A DNA stretch of 64,000 nt from Vibrio sp. ED004 (GTDB lineage Bacteria > Pseudomonadota > Gammaproteobacteria > Enterobacterales > Vibrionaceae). Of the stretch, positions 37,423 to 46,493 are shown one piece after another. The position numbers and the translations under genes are program-made. The stretch covers positions 3,286,001-3,350,000 of the forward strand of contig NZ_CP066149.1 in assembly GCF_023206395.1 (NCBI RefSeq). Reading direction: 5' to 3'. The notes under the pieces were generated by a model that did not search any database, was not told where the DNA came from, and saw only the letters and a program-made list of their open reading frames with translations. Position 1 is the stretch's first letter. Each line of letters begins with the position of its first letter.

Positions 37423-38940
37423 TTAGCGCATTGAAATAATTTGTTGTAGAAAACGTTCAACGTTTTGTCCCGTTTTCATTGTTGAATGGTTAGCCAATAC
37501 GTTACCCAATGCATTGGCATAACTTGGGTTAGCGCTTGCCAAGGTCACAACAACATCATTTTCTTGCGGTACTGTTTGAATGGCTTGGTAACTGACTATG
37601 GTGATTGGATGAGCTTGTGGTCCATACACGCTTGGCGTTGTGACCGACTGAGTTTGAGTATCGAGGTAGGCCGCAGAACTAAAGCTTCTTAGTGCCTGCC
37701 AAGCGGTAACGCCCGCCCAACGCGAACCCCATGGGAATAGACCAACGATGTCAGGATCTTTCTCAATAACACCGTCTTGGTTGAGATCGGCATTTGCCCC
37801 AATAGAAAATGTATTTGCAATATTGCCGCGAGTACGCATTTGGAGCGCGTTCGATGCGGTATCTGTTGTTAGATCACGGATACCAGGCATTTTAGGGCCT
37901 GCAAACGGTATATTTGGGAGCTGCATGTATTTGCCTGCGTAATTATTTGGATCGGCACTGACGTTACTGTAGATATCGGCGTAGTGGTCCATTTTTATCA
38001 CCGACAAATCTGCTGCGACGCTACCAAGGTGAGGTGTCGAGAAAGTAGAAAGGGAGGTTATCTCAAAGGAAGGGCTAAGTGCTTTGAGGTTTTGGGTATC
38101 TAGCCCGCCTTTACTGTGCGCAATGACGTGAACTTTATCGGATTTCAACTCATCGAGAAAACCCTGAATTTTGTTGTTCAAGATATTAGCGTTAGTCGCT
38201 GTGGTCCCATTTTTGTCAGCAGAGAAACGAGTATAACGAATGCCATAGTCATCAAGTGTAGAAAGCACGCCTGGAGCCGTATCATCATCCCAAGTGTCTG
38301 ATTGTGCAGCAATGCCATGGGCAAGAACTACAGGAATGGCAACATCAAACTCGATTGAGACCCAATCGACAGACATACACCAGTTGTCTCCCGTATTGCC
38401 AGTATCAATATCGACGCGAATCTCATTGTTTTGGCCGAACTTGATATCACTGATATCGACTTGAAGGTTAGTATCCGTCCAACGGTTATCAGCGCCTTGC
38501 AGCGTACTTAAAGATTTTCCGTTAAAAGATACGACATCTATTTCTGGAGCAATATTACTGACGTTGGCATTGGAGTCTATGTCGAAGACCGGCATGCTGA
38601 TCCTTGCGTTAGAACCGATAACGCCTTTTTGCTGCATATCGCCCAGTTTACTTGGGGCTATTCTCCCGTCATTTTGTAAAACGTTGGGGCTTACGACCAT
38701 AGGAACAGGTAAAGAGATAAGTAGAGGTCCGCCAGAAGCATAGGTACAACCGGTATCCAGACCAGGACCAGAATTGACAACATAAACGCCGAGTTCTTCT
38801 TGCGGTGGGGCTATCCCAGAGCTTTGTGAACGTATCGAAAAATTACGCAATTCGTGTGAATCAGGTATATCTTCGGCATTCGCGAAACTCGGAGAAAGTA
38901 ACAAAACACTGAGCGTGGCGCTCGGAATGTATAGTTTCAT
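37423..38940 (-). CDS. Secreted lipase/esterase, alpha/beta hydrolase
   Basis: 505 residues with a signal peptide (ending SFANAED). An N-terminal beta domain (about 30-200) precedes an alpha/beta-hydrolase domain: IPVVLAHGIAAQSDTW (oxyanion loop), VHVIAHSKGGLDT (nucleophile Ser in HSKGG), a likely Asp in the DADLNQDG region and a late His in PQAHPIT or NHSTM. Two Cys pairs suggest periplasmic or extracellular folding. Co-transcribed with the 35416 gene, 12 bases apart. Confidence 0.85.
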   Translation of the reverse strand: MKLYIPSATLSVLLLSPSFANAEDIPDSHELRNFSIRSQSSGIAPPQEELGVYVVNSGPGLDTGCTYASGGPLLISLPVPMVVSPNVLQNDGRIAPSKLGDMQQKGVIGSNARISMPVFDIDSNANVSNIAPEIDVVSFNGKSLSTLQGADNRWTDTNLQVDISDIKFGQNNEIRVDIDTGNTGDNWCMSVDWVSIEFDVAIPVVLAHGIAAQSDTWDDDTAPGVLSTLDDYGIRYTRFSADKNGTTATNANILNNKIQGFLDELKSDKVHVIAHSKGGLDTQNLKALSPSFEITSLSTFSTPHLGSVAADLSVIKMDHYADIYSNVSADPNNYAGKYMQLPNIPFAGPKMPGIRDLTTDTASNALQMRTRGNIANTFSIGANADLNQDGVIEKDPDIVGLFPWGSRWAGVTAWQALRSFSSAAYLDTQTQSVTTPSVYGPQAHPITIVSYQAIQTVPQENDVVVTLASANPSYANALGNVLANHSTMKTGQNVERFLQQIISMR

Positions 38941-39292
38941 TTGTTTACCTTTGAGTATGGTTTATCCAAGAATTTGGGTGAAGAAAACTTTATTTGCAGA
39001 AGTAAGGTAGAGGTTTGAATTGTTATGTGAAACTTGCTGCATTTAATTTCGACTGGTTACTCAATTGATAAAACCGTTGCTCTATTTTTTTGCAAAATAG
39101 GAAGAGCACGATCGCAGTTTCTGGATTGCGGGAAGCTGTGCCCATATTTTTAAAAGGTGGGGATAGTTATTTGGGATTGTTAGAATAATCTAAGTTAGTT
39201 TATGGAAACGTAGCTAAGAATAGGAAAGTAACAGTTTGATGTGGCTTCGTTACAGATTATACATTTAGTGTGGTGTTCTGAATGGTTGATGA

Positions 39293-39324
39293 CTAACCTA
39301 ACGGACTGTGTAAAGTTAGGTTAG
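39293..39324. repeat. Isolated inverted repeat
   Basis: CTAACCTAAC / GTTAGGTTAG, perfect 10 pairs with a 12-base loop, in the 490-base gene-free gap 38941-39430. The rest of that gap is AT-rich and shows nothing else. Confidence 0.6.
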
Positions 39325-39430
39325 TAGAAATTATGTAGTTGTTAATTCAGGTTGAGAGATAAGGACTAGTGTCCGTTAGCATAAACAGCAAAGGTTGTAA
39401 CAAACTGAGGTTTGTTATTATATCGTGCGC

Positions 39431-40546
39431 TTACATAGTAAACACTGGCGACATACCACTGTCTTGTCCACTCATTAGCAACAAGCCAATTAAGACAAGT
39501 AAAACACCACCAAATAGCTGTAAATAATGACCTGCGGCTTTTAGTGACGCACTGTTATTCTTGTTACCTGCTGCCAAATAGCGTTTTACCAAGTTCTTAC
39601 CTGTTAGTGTCATGATTGCAATCGTCGAGGTCGTGAACGCGGTACCTACTGCCATGGCGAAGGCACTCAGAACGCCCATCCAATACAAGCTGACCATATT
39701 CGCGAACAGCAGAACCATAATGGCACCTGTACATGGTCTTACTCCAATAGTAACGATGATTCCGGCGTATTCACGGAGCGTTGAAGCTTTGTTTATTGCG
39801 TCTGCATCGGCAACATGCTGGTGGCCGCATCCACAGTCGGCATGAGAATGATCTGCGTGAGAGTGCTCTGCAGATTGTAATGCGCTAGATGGATTCAACA
39901 TCATTGAACCTGGAGATACTGATGAGCGAAGCGCCATTGGTGATTGGACTGAAATCGACGAGCGAGCAGACATTGGCGAAGACGTATCAGCCGCTAATGT
40001 GGTGATGGCTTTCACTTTCAACTTTGGCTTACGCATCGTTGTATAGATGTTTTTCAGAGCTTTCCAACAGATCAAAGCACCCACGACCGCGACTAACGCA
40101 AAGCTCAACGAGACAAACATATTAGCCTTGTCATTCACCACTCGCATTGATGCGCTAAAGCCCCACAGCAATACACTCACCAGTAAGATAGCAACCAGCG
40201 CTTGTAAAAACGCAGAGACAACCGTGAGCACGAGACTCGCTTTCGCCTTAGTTGGGTGAGTTGCTAAGTAAGTGGACACGATAACCTTACCGTGACCTGG
40301 GCCTAAAGAGTGAAGCATGCCGTAGACGAAGCTGAATCCGATGAGGTAGCTGCCTGCGCCCCAAGGGTTATACTTAGCTTCATAGAGTAGGTCAGCAAGC
40401 TCTGAGTTAACTTCTCTTTGCCATTGGATACTAGAGATAACCAATGATGGCCACATAGACCACAATTGGTATGCGCCGACAGCAACCAGTAATAAAGCGC
40501 CAATACCAATGAGGTAGTAATTTGTTTTGATTTGATTTTTCTGCAT
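39431..40546 (-). CDS. NicO/RcnA-type metal permease
   Basis: 371 residues. An N-terminal helix, then membrane blocks with LHSLGPGHGKVIVSTYLA (GPGHGK signature of the NicO family) and GIIVTIGVRPCTGAIMVLLF. A His-rich cytosolic loop (EHSHADHSHADCGCGHQH, about residues 228-245) binds metal. Family members move nickel or cobalt, in either direction. Upstream DUF1007 partner and the candidate Zur box suggest zinc import instead; the adjacent rcnR suggests nickel/cobalt efflux. Direction and metal are open. Confidence 0.83.
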   Translation of the reverse strand: MQKNQIKTNYYLIGIGALLLVAVGAYQLWSMWPSLVISSIQWQREVNSELADLLYEAKYNPWGAGSYLIGFSFVYGMLHSLGPGHGKVIVSTYLATHPTKAKASLVLTVVSAFLQALVAILLVSVLLWGFSASMRVVNDKANMFVSLSFALVAVVGALICWKALKNIYTTMRKPKLKVKAITTLAADTSSPMSARSSISVQSPMALRSSVSPGSMMLNPSSALQSAEHSHADHSHADCGCGHQHVADADAINKASTLREYAGIIVTIGVRPCTGAIMVLLFANMVSLYWMGVLSAFAMAVGTAFTTSTIAIMTLTGKNLVKRYLAAGNKNNSASLKAAGHYLQLFGGVLLVLIGLLLMSGQDSGMSPVFTM

Positions 40547-40640
40547 TTAACAAGAACCTGTATCAGAGACCTTTCTCATTGAGTGAGAGGTTTAATGAGT
40601 TTGAGTTAAGACGTTTTATAACTGAAACGACCCATTATGA

Positions 40641-41363
40641 TTAAGAAGCTGGAACTGCAGCACAGTGAAGCTCAACCGATTGAGTAAACAGTTGGCCTAA
40701 CGTGTTGTCTGGATCGGCATCGGCAGGTAAAGACATCGCATAGCTCATTTGTTCAGGTGTCGGGTTTGGTTCAATGATCTCCAACTGGCACTGTCTTGCG
40801 AGTGAAGACGATAAAGTCACATCGTTATTTGAGATCCACGACATATCGACGAAGTAACTTGGATCAAAAATCAGCACGCGAAGCGAGTCTCGGGTAACGT
40901 GTTTTGGTTTTGAAAGTGGCAGGTCAAAAGTCAGCACCATCTTGGCTTTGTCACGCTCAAATTTGGCATGTTCAGCCACTTGATATTTGATTGGCTCTTC
41001 ACCGTCATAGAAGTAGGTGAAGTAGTGCTCGTACATCATGTTTTCGATGACGGATGCTGCAAGGTTTTTGTATGTCTCGACTTCTTTTTCTGGAGAGACA
41101 TCTTCCCCGTCTAACATGTACATAGATGTCATGGCGTCAAAAGACCATTCCATTGAAAGGCCAGTGATCATGCCGTTTTCGCCTTCTATGTGGGTTTTCA
41201 TTTCAATCCAAGAATGCGGGTGAGCAGATAGGCTCGGAGCAAAAGAGAATAATGCCAACCAAAGAGGCAAGCGCTTAATAGAACGTAAGCCCGCTGAAAA
41301 ACGGCTTACATAGCGCGAAGGTAGGTGATTGAATGCGTTGGTTAGAATAAATAGCTGTTTCAT
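40641..41363 (-). CDS. DUF1007 family periplasmic protein
   Basis: 240 residues with a signal peptide ending PSLSAHPHSW; the mature N-terminus His-Pro-His resembles a metal ligand. DUF1007 proteins typically sit next to NicO permeases and are thought to deliver or sense the metal in the periplasm; mechanism unknown. First gene of the operon, 94 bases before the permease. Confidence 0.82.
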   Translation of the reverse strand: MKQLFILTNAFNHLPSRYVSRFSAGLRSIKRLPLWLALFSFAPSLSAHPHSWIEMKTHIEGENGMITGLSMEWSFDAMTSMYMLDGEDVSPEKEVETYKNLAASVIENMMYEHYFTYFYDGEEPIKYQVAEHAKFERDKAKMVLTFDLPLSKPKHVTRDSLRVLIFDPSYFVDMSWISNNDVTLSSSLARQCQLEIIEPNPTPEQMSYAMSLPADADPDNTLGQLFTQSVELHCAAVPAS

Positions 41364-41388
41364 GAGAACGAATGGTTATTTAGTTTAA

Positions 41389-41403
41389 TGTTATATTATA
41401 ACA
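41389..41403 (-). promoter_or_regulatory. Candidate Zur box
   Basis: TGTTATATTATAACA, a perfect 7-1-7 palindrome matching the gammaproteobacterial Zur core (GTTATANTATAAC). It lies 26 bases upstream of the DUF1007 start, in a position to block the promoter. Confidence 0.7.
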
Positions 41404-41605
41404 ATCCGTGCCATTGTTCACTTCAAAATGTAAGTTTGTTTACTTCTAAATTGTCTCAATCCATGACTGCCTGTCTAATTCTCTTATCGCTATTAATTCG
41501 TTGAATAACGCTCATCGCAGCATTAATTAAGTCAATGTTTGAGTGGCGCGCAGCTTGGTTTGGATCTTAACGCGTCGATAGGATTACACACCCTATTGGC
41601 TTAGC

Positions 41606-41620
41606 AACTACCCCCCAGTA
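41606..41620. promoter_or_regulatory. Candidate RcnR operator
   Basis: On the minus strand TACTGGGGGGTAGTT fits the RcnR/CsoR-type site TACT-G6-N-AGTA with one mismatch. It lies 60 bases upstream of the rcnR start and inside the divergent intergenic region. Confidence 0.7.
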
Positions 41621-41679
41621 TAGGTAAGGTGCTATATTACTTGTTAAATCTTTCTTCCAACCACATTGAGTAACAACGT

Positions 41680-41955
41680 ATGTCACACACAGCCAAAGAT
41701 CAGAAAAAACTCAAGGCAAGAGTGAGCAAGATACAAGGTCAGGTTAATGGTCTTAAAAAGATGTTGGATGATGAAGAACAGCAATGCCAGGATGTATTAC
41801 AACAGATTGCAGCCATTCGTGGCGCTGTGAATGGCTTGATGCGAGAAGTGATCAAAGGTCACCTGCTAGAACATGTGGTACTAGAAGATGACAAAGTTCA
41901 GCGTGAAGAAGATATGGAAGTTGTGCTTAAAGTCTTAGACTCTTACATCAAGTAA
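41680..41955 (+). CDS. rcnR: Nickel/cobalt-responsive repressor RcnR-like
   Basis: 91 residues of the CsoR/RcnR/FrmR family, nearly collinear with E. coli RcnR ([44 protein letters not shown]). Metal ligands are in place: His3, Cys36 (shifted by one), His61 and His65. FrmR-type formaldehyde sensors lack His at position 3 followed by this pattern. Probably represses its own gene and possibly the divergent permease operon until nickel or cobalt binds. Confidence 0.88.
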   Translation: MSHTAKDQKKLKARVSKIQGQVNGLKKMLDDEEQQCQDVLQQIAAIRGAVNGLMREVIKGHLLEHVVLEDDKVQREEDMEVVLKVLDSYIK

Positions 41956-41964
41956 TCGGCTTGG

Positions 41965-42114
41965 TTAATCTGCCTTCATTTGAGACTTTCTTTTCTGCAG
42001 CTCTTTCTTAAGAGTATTGATGGCGTAAGGCTTCATCGATTTCCAAGCCTTACACTCTTCTCGGGTTCTCCCACACCCCAAGCACCATCCTTTACTGTTT
42101 GAAAAGTCGCACAT
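41965..42114 (-). pseudogene. DUF1289 protein, 5' end disrupted
   Basis: 49 codons from an internal ATG (MCDFSNSKGWCLGCGRTREE...). Upstream in frame lies SPCID, part of the DUF1289 Cys motif, then a run of six A residues and a stop. Restoring five A residues would continue into LKTK. The original start appears lost where the IS200-type element begins. Small Cys-rich protein of unknown role; probably inactive here. Confidence 0.6.
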
Positions 42115-42254
42115 ATCAATACATGGGCTTTTTTGTTTTCAGCCCTAAACCACCTACTTCAGTAGGTGGTTATCATTCAGTTTGGCTTTGCCTGTAGTTC
42201 TACCCATGTTAAATGCTCCCTTGATTTTTAGCGAAGTCAAAGAGGACAAATAAC

Positions 42255-42688
42255 ATGAGCAGATATAATCAAGCTTCCCACGTATTTTGGAGATGTCAAT
42301 ATCACATAGTGTGGACACCAAAGTATCGATTTAGGATTTTGAAAAACAATGTAGGTAAAGAAGTTTATCGATGTATAAACGTTTACTGTAATCAACTTGG
42401 ATGTGAAGTCGTTGAATTAAACGTTCAAGTTGACCACGTGCACTTGGTAGTAAAAGTTCCGCCTAAGTTATCGATATCCAAGTTGATGGGCGTATTGAAA
42501 GGCAAAATAGCTTTAAAACTCTTTAGTAAATTTCCATATTTAAGGAGAAACAAACTCTGGGGTAACCACTTTTGGCAAGGGGCTATTTTGTCGATAGCGT
42601 AGGGGTTAATGAAGAAATCATTCGACGCTATGTAAGACATCAAGAGAAAAAAGAGCGCGTGGAGCAGCAGCAATTGGCGTTGGACTAA
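42255..42688 (+). pseudogene. tnpA: IS200-type transposase TnpA, frameshifted
   Basis: Starts SRYNQASHVFWRCQYHIVW and carries the HUH motif VDHVHLV. After HFWQ near 42581 the frame is lost and a stop follows at 42602. The +1 frame continues the family sequence (GYFVDSVGVNEEIIRRYVRH), including the catalytic Tyr. One base is missing, so active-site Tyr and HUH are in different frames and the enzyme should be dead. Confidence 0.82.
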
Positions 42689-42693
42689 ACAAA

Positions 42694-42712
42694 GGCCCCC
42701 TTTTAGGGGGCT
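42694..42712 (+). terminator. Hairpin after tnpA
   Basis: GCCCCC / GGGGGC with a TTTTA loop just beyond the transposase stop. Confidence 0.55.
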
Positions 42713-42885
42713 CACATAAAGCCACCTTCTTTAGAAGGTGGTAATTTACTCAACAGGTTCATACTAACGAACGCAGGATTACGAGGAGCTTTCTCGAACA
42801 TTACAAAGTTGCAATGTTGGTTATATTCGAGAAAGGATATTGATAGAGTGTGTTTAGACCACGGCTAACAGATAAACGGACGTTA

Positions 42886-43560
42886 ATGAAAATACTATTG
42901 ATTGAGGATGACATTCATATCGCAAAATTTTTGGTGAACGGTTTTCAGCAAGAAGGGATAACGGTGACCCACTCAGCGGATGGTGTTGATGGATTACACG
43001 AGGCCGTAACTGCAGAATGCGACGTGATCATTCTCGATATCATGTTACCGAAGAAAGATGGATTTGAAGTGCTTGCCGAGCTGCGAGGGCAGGGCTACGC
43101 GACACCCGTCATCATATTAAGTGCCAAGCACTCGGTGGAAGAGCGTGTGCAAGGGCTGCAGTCGGGGGCAGATGATTATTTGGTGAAGCCTTTTGCATTT
43201 CCTGAGTTACTCGCTCGTTGCCAAACCTTGGTGCGCCGAGGAAAGCAACCGACATCTCAACCATTAGAACTGCATTATGGTCCCCTAAGTCTAGACCTTC
43301 TAAAGCACACGCTACAAAGAGATCAACAAACGATCACCATCAATCAACGTGAGTTTATGTTGATGAAGCTACTGCTGGAAAATCCAGAGTCAGTGATGTC
43401 GAAAACGGCGATTCTTGAGCATGTTTGGGGACATCAGTTTGATCCGCAAACCAACGTTGTGGATGTGCTCGTGTGCCGACTTCGCAGCAAAGTCGATAAA
43501 GGTTTCTCTAAGCCACTGATTCACACACTTCGAGGTGTTGGCTATGTCCTCAAGTCGTAG
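42886..43560 (+). CDS. OmpR-family response regulator
   Basis: 224 residues. Receiver domain with acidic pocket EDD (7-9), phospho-acceptor Asp51 in ILDIMLPKKDG and Lys in VKPF. C-terminal winged-helix DNA-binding domain ending HTLRGVGYVLKS. Paired with the overlapping histidine kinase gene. No obvious target gene adjoins; the IS remnant upstream may have separated it from an original neighbour. Confidence 0.92.
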   Translation: MKILLIEDDIHIAKFLVNGFQQEGITVTHSADGVDGLHEAVTAECDVIILDIMLPKKDGFEVLAELRGQGYATPVIILSAKHSVEERVQGLQSGADDYLVKPFAFPELLARCQTLVRRGKQPTSQPLELHYGPLSLDLLKHTLQRDQQTITINQREFMLMKLLLENPESVMSKTAILEHVWGHQFDPQTNVVDVLVCRLRSKVDKGFSKPLIHTLRGVGYVLKS

Positions 43561-44950
43561 TATTGAACAGGCGCTTGCCAAAACGCAGAGACATTTATTG
43601 GTTCGTTTTATGTCGACCTTGCTACTCTGCTTGCTGCTGGTGGAAATGATCGTGGGGGCCATTTTCTTTTTCGATCTTTATCAAACGGAGAAGAAGATTC
43701 TTACGTCAATGTCGACTGAGTATCAACGTATTCTAACTTACGACTCTAGCGAACGTTTGATTCACGTTTTAGAGGCTAACCCACATCGGTTACTTGAGAA
43801 CAACATAGCCGCTTATAAGGTTGAAAAGGGCGTTTCATCTGAGGGAACGTTCATTGCGGGAACTCAACACCAACCAGCAACAGAGCCTTTTTCCAGCTAC
43901 CAAATTGAAGACAACCGCTCGTGGCTAGAGAGCTTCATACTTAGCCCTTATATGTCTTTGGCAATTGAAGGGGAGCAATATGACTTCTGGTTGGTCTTGG
44001 ACAACCGTTCGAGAGATTATGTCGCTTACAATCAATGGTTAATGACCTTGTACGCATTGCTTGCACTTGTGGCGGTTACTGCGGTGTTTACTCGTAAAAT
44101 TATTCACAGCGCGATGTCGCCACTGATTACCTTTGGCGATCTGCTCGATAAGTTGAAAAAAGGGCAGTTAGAACTTTCCAGCATTAGCGATCAGAAAGAA
44201 ACCGAATCTGAAACACAGCAACAAGGCCTCAACATCATCAGTTCCAGTGTTCACACGGCGGTTGCGAAACTGCAGCACGTGACGACTACCTTGAATACGA
44301 CCGTCGATGCTATCGCACATGATATTCGAACCCCTTTATCTCGCATCACTTTAGCGTCTCAAACCGCATTGCTGAATAACGCCGATGAGCGAGCAATGAA
44401 AGATGCGTTGGCAGACTGTTCTGAACATGCGATGCAGGCAAGTAATATGCTAACCGCCTTGATGAAGCTAAACGATGAACTTACTGGCAAGCGCACACCA
44501 CAGAAAGTGCCGACACAGGTATCGGATGTGATTACCAATGTGGTGAGTTGGTATGAAGATGTCGCTGAAGATAAACAAATCGAGCTGCTGGTGGAAGGTG
44601 AGCTTAAGGTTGTTGTTCAGTCAGACCCTGAAAAATTGTCTCAGGTGTTGGTCAACCTTGTAGACAATGCCATTAAGTACACGGAACCAAAGGGGAAAGT
44701 GACGGTTCATGTAGATAGAAATGCTCTGGATAAGGTAGAGATTAGCGTTCGAGATACTGGTATAGGTATAGAGCAGAAATATCAGGATCTGATTTTTGAA
44801 AGGCTTTACCGAGCCGACAGCAGCCGAAGTAACGTTGAGGGATATGGTCTTGGGTTATCTTTGGCGCTTGCTATGGTCGAGAACCTCGAAGGCACTTTGA
44901 AAGTGAAATCTGAGCTAGGTGTGGGGAGCACCTTCACACTTACGCTTTGA
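43544..44950 (+). CDS. Membrane sensor histidine kinase
   Basis: 468 residues, overlapping the regulator gene by 17 bases. First membrane helix about residues 25-45, a ~115-residue periplasmic sensor, a second helix about 165-183, then a linker. Dimerisation helix with the phospho-His in IAHDIRTPLSRI, and the ATPase domain with N-box NLVDNAIKYTE, DTGIGIE and GYGLGLSL. Signal unknown. Forms a two-component system with the preceding regulator. Confidence 0.92.
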   Translation: MSSSRSIEQALAKTQRHLLVRFMSTLLLCLLLVEMIVGAIFFFDLYQTEKKILTSMSTEYQRILTYDSSERLIHVLEANPHRLLENNIAAYKVEKGVSSEGTFIAGTQHQPATEPFSSYQIEDNRSWLESFILSPYMSLAIEGEQYDFWLVLDNRSRDYVAYNQWLMTLYALLALVAVTAVFTRKIIHSAMSPLITFGDLLDKLKKGQLELSSISDQKETESETQQQGLNIISSSVHTAVAKLQHVTTTLNTTVDAIAHDIRTPLSRITLASQTALLNNADERAMKDALADCSEHAMQASNMLTALMKLNDELTGKRTPQKVPTQVSDVITNVVSWYEDVAEDKQIELLVEGELKVVVQSDPEKLSQVLVNLVDNAIKYTEPKGKVTVHVDRNALDKVEISVRDTGIGIEQKYQDLIFERLYRADSSRSNVEGYGLGLSLALAMVENLEGTLKVKSELGVGSTFTLTL

Positions 44951-44982
44951 TAAGCGGGATTGCAGGTTGTCGTTTTTATTGG

Positions 44983-45792
44983 CTACGAAGGACGGCGACC
45001 TTTGTAAGTAACGAGTAGGTTACCGAGCAGCATCACCACACCACCGATGATTAGCGAGAACGTCAATGGCTCGTCATAAAGCACAATTCCGACTACCGCG
45101 ATAACAGGAAGCCTGAAGAAGTCGAGTATCATCACCAGAGTTACTTCAGCGTTCTTCATGGCTTTGGTCAAACAATAATGAGCGGAGAGTGCCGAAAGGG
45201 CGACGAGGAGCAACCAAGCCGATTCAAGAGTTGTAGGTGTTTTCCATACTTGCCAAGACAGAATCAAGCCGATAGGCAGTTGGATTAAACACATGTAAAA
45301 CAGGATGCTCAGCGGAGCCTCGGTGCTGGCTAATGATTTGGTCGACGTATGCGCGACTGCGTAACAAAAAGCTGCACACAACACGACAATAGCTCCGGCA
45401 TTCATGACATCTTGAGTCGGCTGAACAATGATGACAACGCCGAATAGCCCTAATGCGATAGCCAACATTTTCTTAAGCGTCAGACTTTCGCCCAGGAAAA
45501 GGCTCGCCAATAGAGCTGTCCAAAGTGGGACGGTGAATTCAAGCGCGAACACTTCCGACAGGGGAAGTAATCCAATTCCAACAAACCAGCCAAACTGCCC
45601 TCCAAAGTGAAAGACATTACGCAGGCTATGTAAGCGGAGTCGCTGTGTTGAAAACAGTCCCTTTTGCTTGGCCGCGATGATCAGAAATGACACGACACAC
45701 AACCCAATGATGCTTCGTACTAACAACACTTGATAAGTACTGATGTTACCGCTAAGCTCTCGCGCTCCGATGGCCATCAAACTGAATGACAT
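44983..45792 (-). CDS. EamA/DMT-family transporter
   Basis: 269 residues from the first ATG with about nine membrane helices and two EamA repeats (EFTVPLWTALLASLFLGESL is typical). Inner-membrane metabolite exporter of unknown substrate. The family's first helix would extend upstream; the in-frame sequence before this ATG (STILWIIGTL) continues it back to an AAGGA binding site, but without an ATG, GTG or TTG there. The start may be non-standard or mutated. Confidence 0.8.
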   Translation of the reverse strand: MSFSLMAIGARELSGNISTYQVLLVRSIIGLCVVSFLIIAAKQKGLFSTQRLRLHSLRNVFHFGGQFGWFVGIGLLPLSEVFALEFTVPLWTALLASLFLGESLTLKKMLAIALGLFGVVIIVQPTQDVMNAGAIVVLCAAFCYAVAHTSTKSLASTEAPLSILFYMCLIQLPIGLILSWQVWKTPTTLESAWLLLVALSALSAHYCLTKAMKNAEVTLVMILDFFRLPVIAVVGIVLYDEPLTFSLIIGGVVMLLGNLLVTYKGRRPS

Positions 45793-45979
45793 CAGTGTGC
45801 CTATTATCCAAAGAATCGTTGATGAGATAGTGATTTCCTTATCGTGCGTATCAGGTTTCCATACTGAGTGATTGTGCAGAATTTAACCGCTTCATTCAAT
45901 TGAAACCTATTGTTTAATCAGATTTTGCATACTTGCCATTTAGATCTCTACAAACGGTAAATCTAATTTTCCACACGAT

Positions 45980-46003
45980 AGTTATTGGCATATGCAAATA
46001 ACT
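45980..46003 (+). promoter_or_regulatory. Near-perfect inverted repeat upstream of the NifX-like gene
   Basis: AGTTATT..CATATG..AATAACT, with 11 of 12 positions symmetric, 43 bases before the 46047 start. A likely repressor or activator site; DUF134 encoded nearby is a candidate binder. Confidence 0.45.
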
Positions 46004-46046
46004 AGGCGTATTCTGAGCTCCTGATCATCAATAACAGGAAGTTACC

Positions 46047-46493
46047 ATGTTATACGCAGTACCTTGCCGCGACCTTCATATCGGCAACCACTTTGCTCGT
46101 TCTCCTCAGATAGCTATTGTCGATGAGCGACAACAAATCAAGCATCTTATCCCTTTGATTGAGTCAGATAGCCCGTGCAATAAGAAGAAACAATGGATGT
46201 CTGTCGTTAAATCTTACGATGTGCAGGCTGTGGTGGTTCGACACATCGGGAAGAAGATGTTGGCGCACTTGTTCAACAACGATATTCGTGTTTTTGCGTC
46301 TAAAGAAAAGGCGGAAGTGGCGACTTTGGACTTCAACAATCTGCAAGAAGTCACCGATCTTGATTACGGCCGAGAGTCACGAAATAGCGGATGCAGCAAG
46401 AAAACGTGTGGCGAGAAAGGATACAAGAAAGAAACGTTGATTCTCACGCCCCAGTTAAATAGGTTCAATGTTATTCGAGGTGTCCGAAAATGA
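46047..46493 (+). CDS. NifX/NafY-type (dinitrogenase FeMo-cofactor-binding-like) protein
   Basis: 148 residues. The N-terminal RNase-H-like fold (YAVPCRDLHIGNHFARSPQ, VVRHIGKKMLAHLFNNDIRVF) matches the family that binds FeMo cofactor in nitrogen fixers but occurs widely without nitrogenase. Its Cys cluster (SGCSKKTCGEKG) may hold an iron-sulfur or metal centre. AGGAAG lies upstream. Its stop overlaps the nqrM start by 4 bases. Probably carries a metal cofactor for a partner protein. Confidence 0.75.
   Translation: MLYAVPCRDLHIGNHFARSPQIAIVDERQQIKHLIPLIESDSPCNKKKQWMSVVKSYDVQAVVVRHIGKKMLAHLFNNDIRVFASKEKAEVATLDFNNLQEVTDLDYGRESRNSGCSKKTCGEKGYKKETLILTPQLNRFNVIRGVRK

Larger units (their letters stand above)
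42136..42750 (+). mobile_element. IS200/IS605-type element, decayed
   Basis: A transposase gene of IS200 type is flanked by subterminal hairpins CCACCTACT / AGTAGGTGG (42148-42171) and CCACCTTCT / AGAAGGTGG (42722-42741), the layout of IS200/IS605 ends. No accessory tnpB. Exact ends are uncertain because this family makes no target duplication. Confidence 0.75.
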
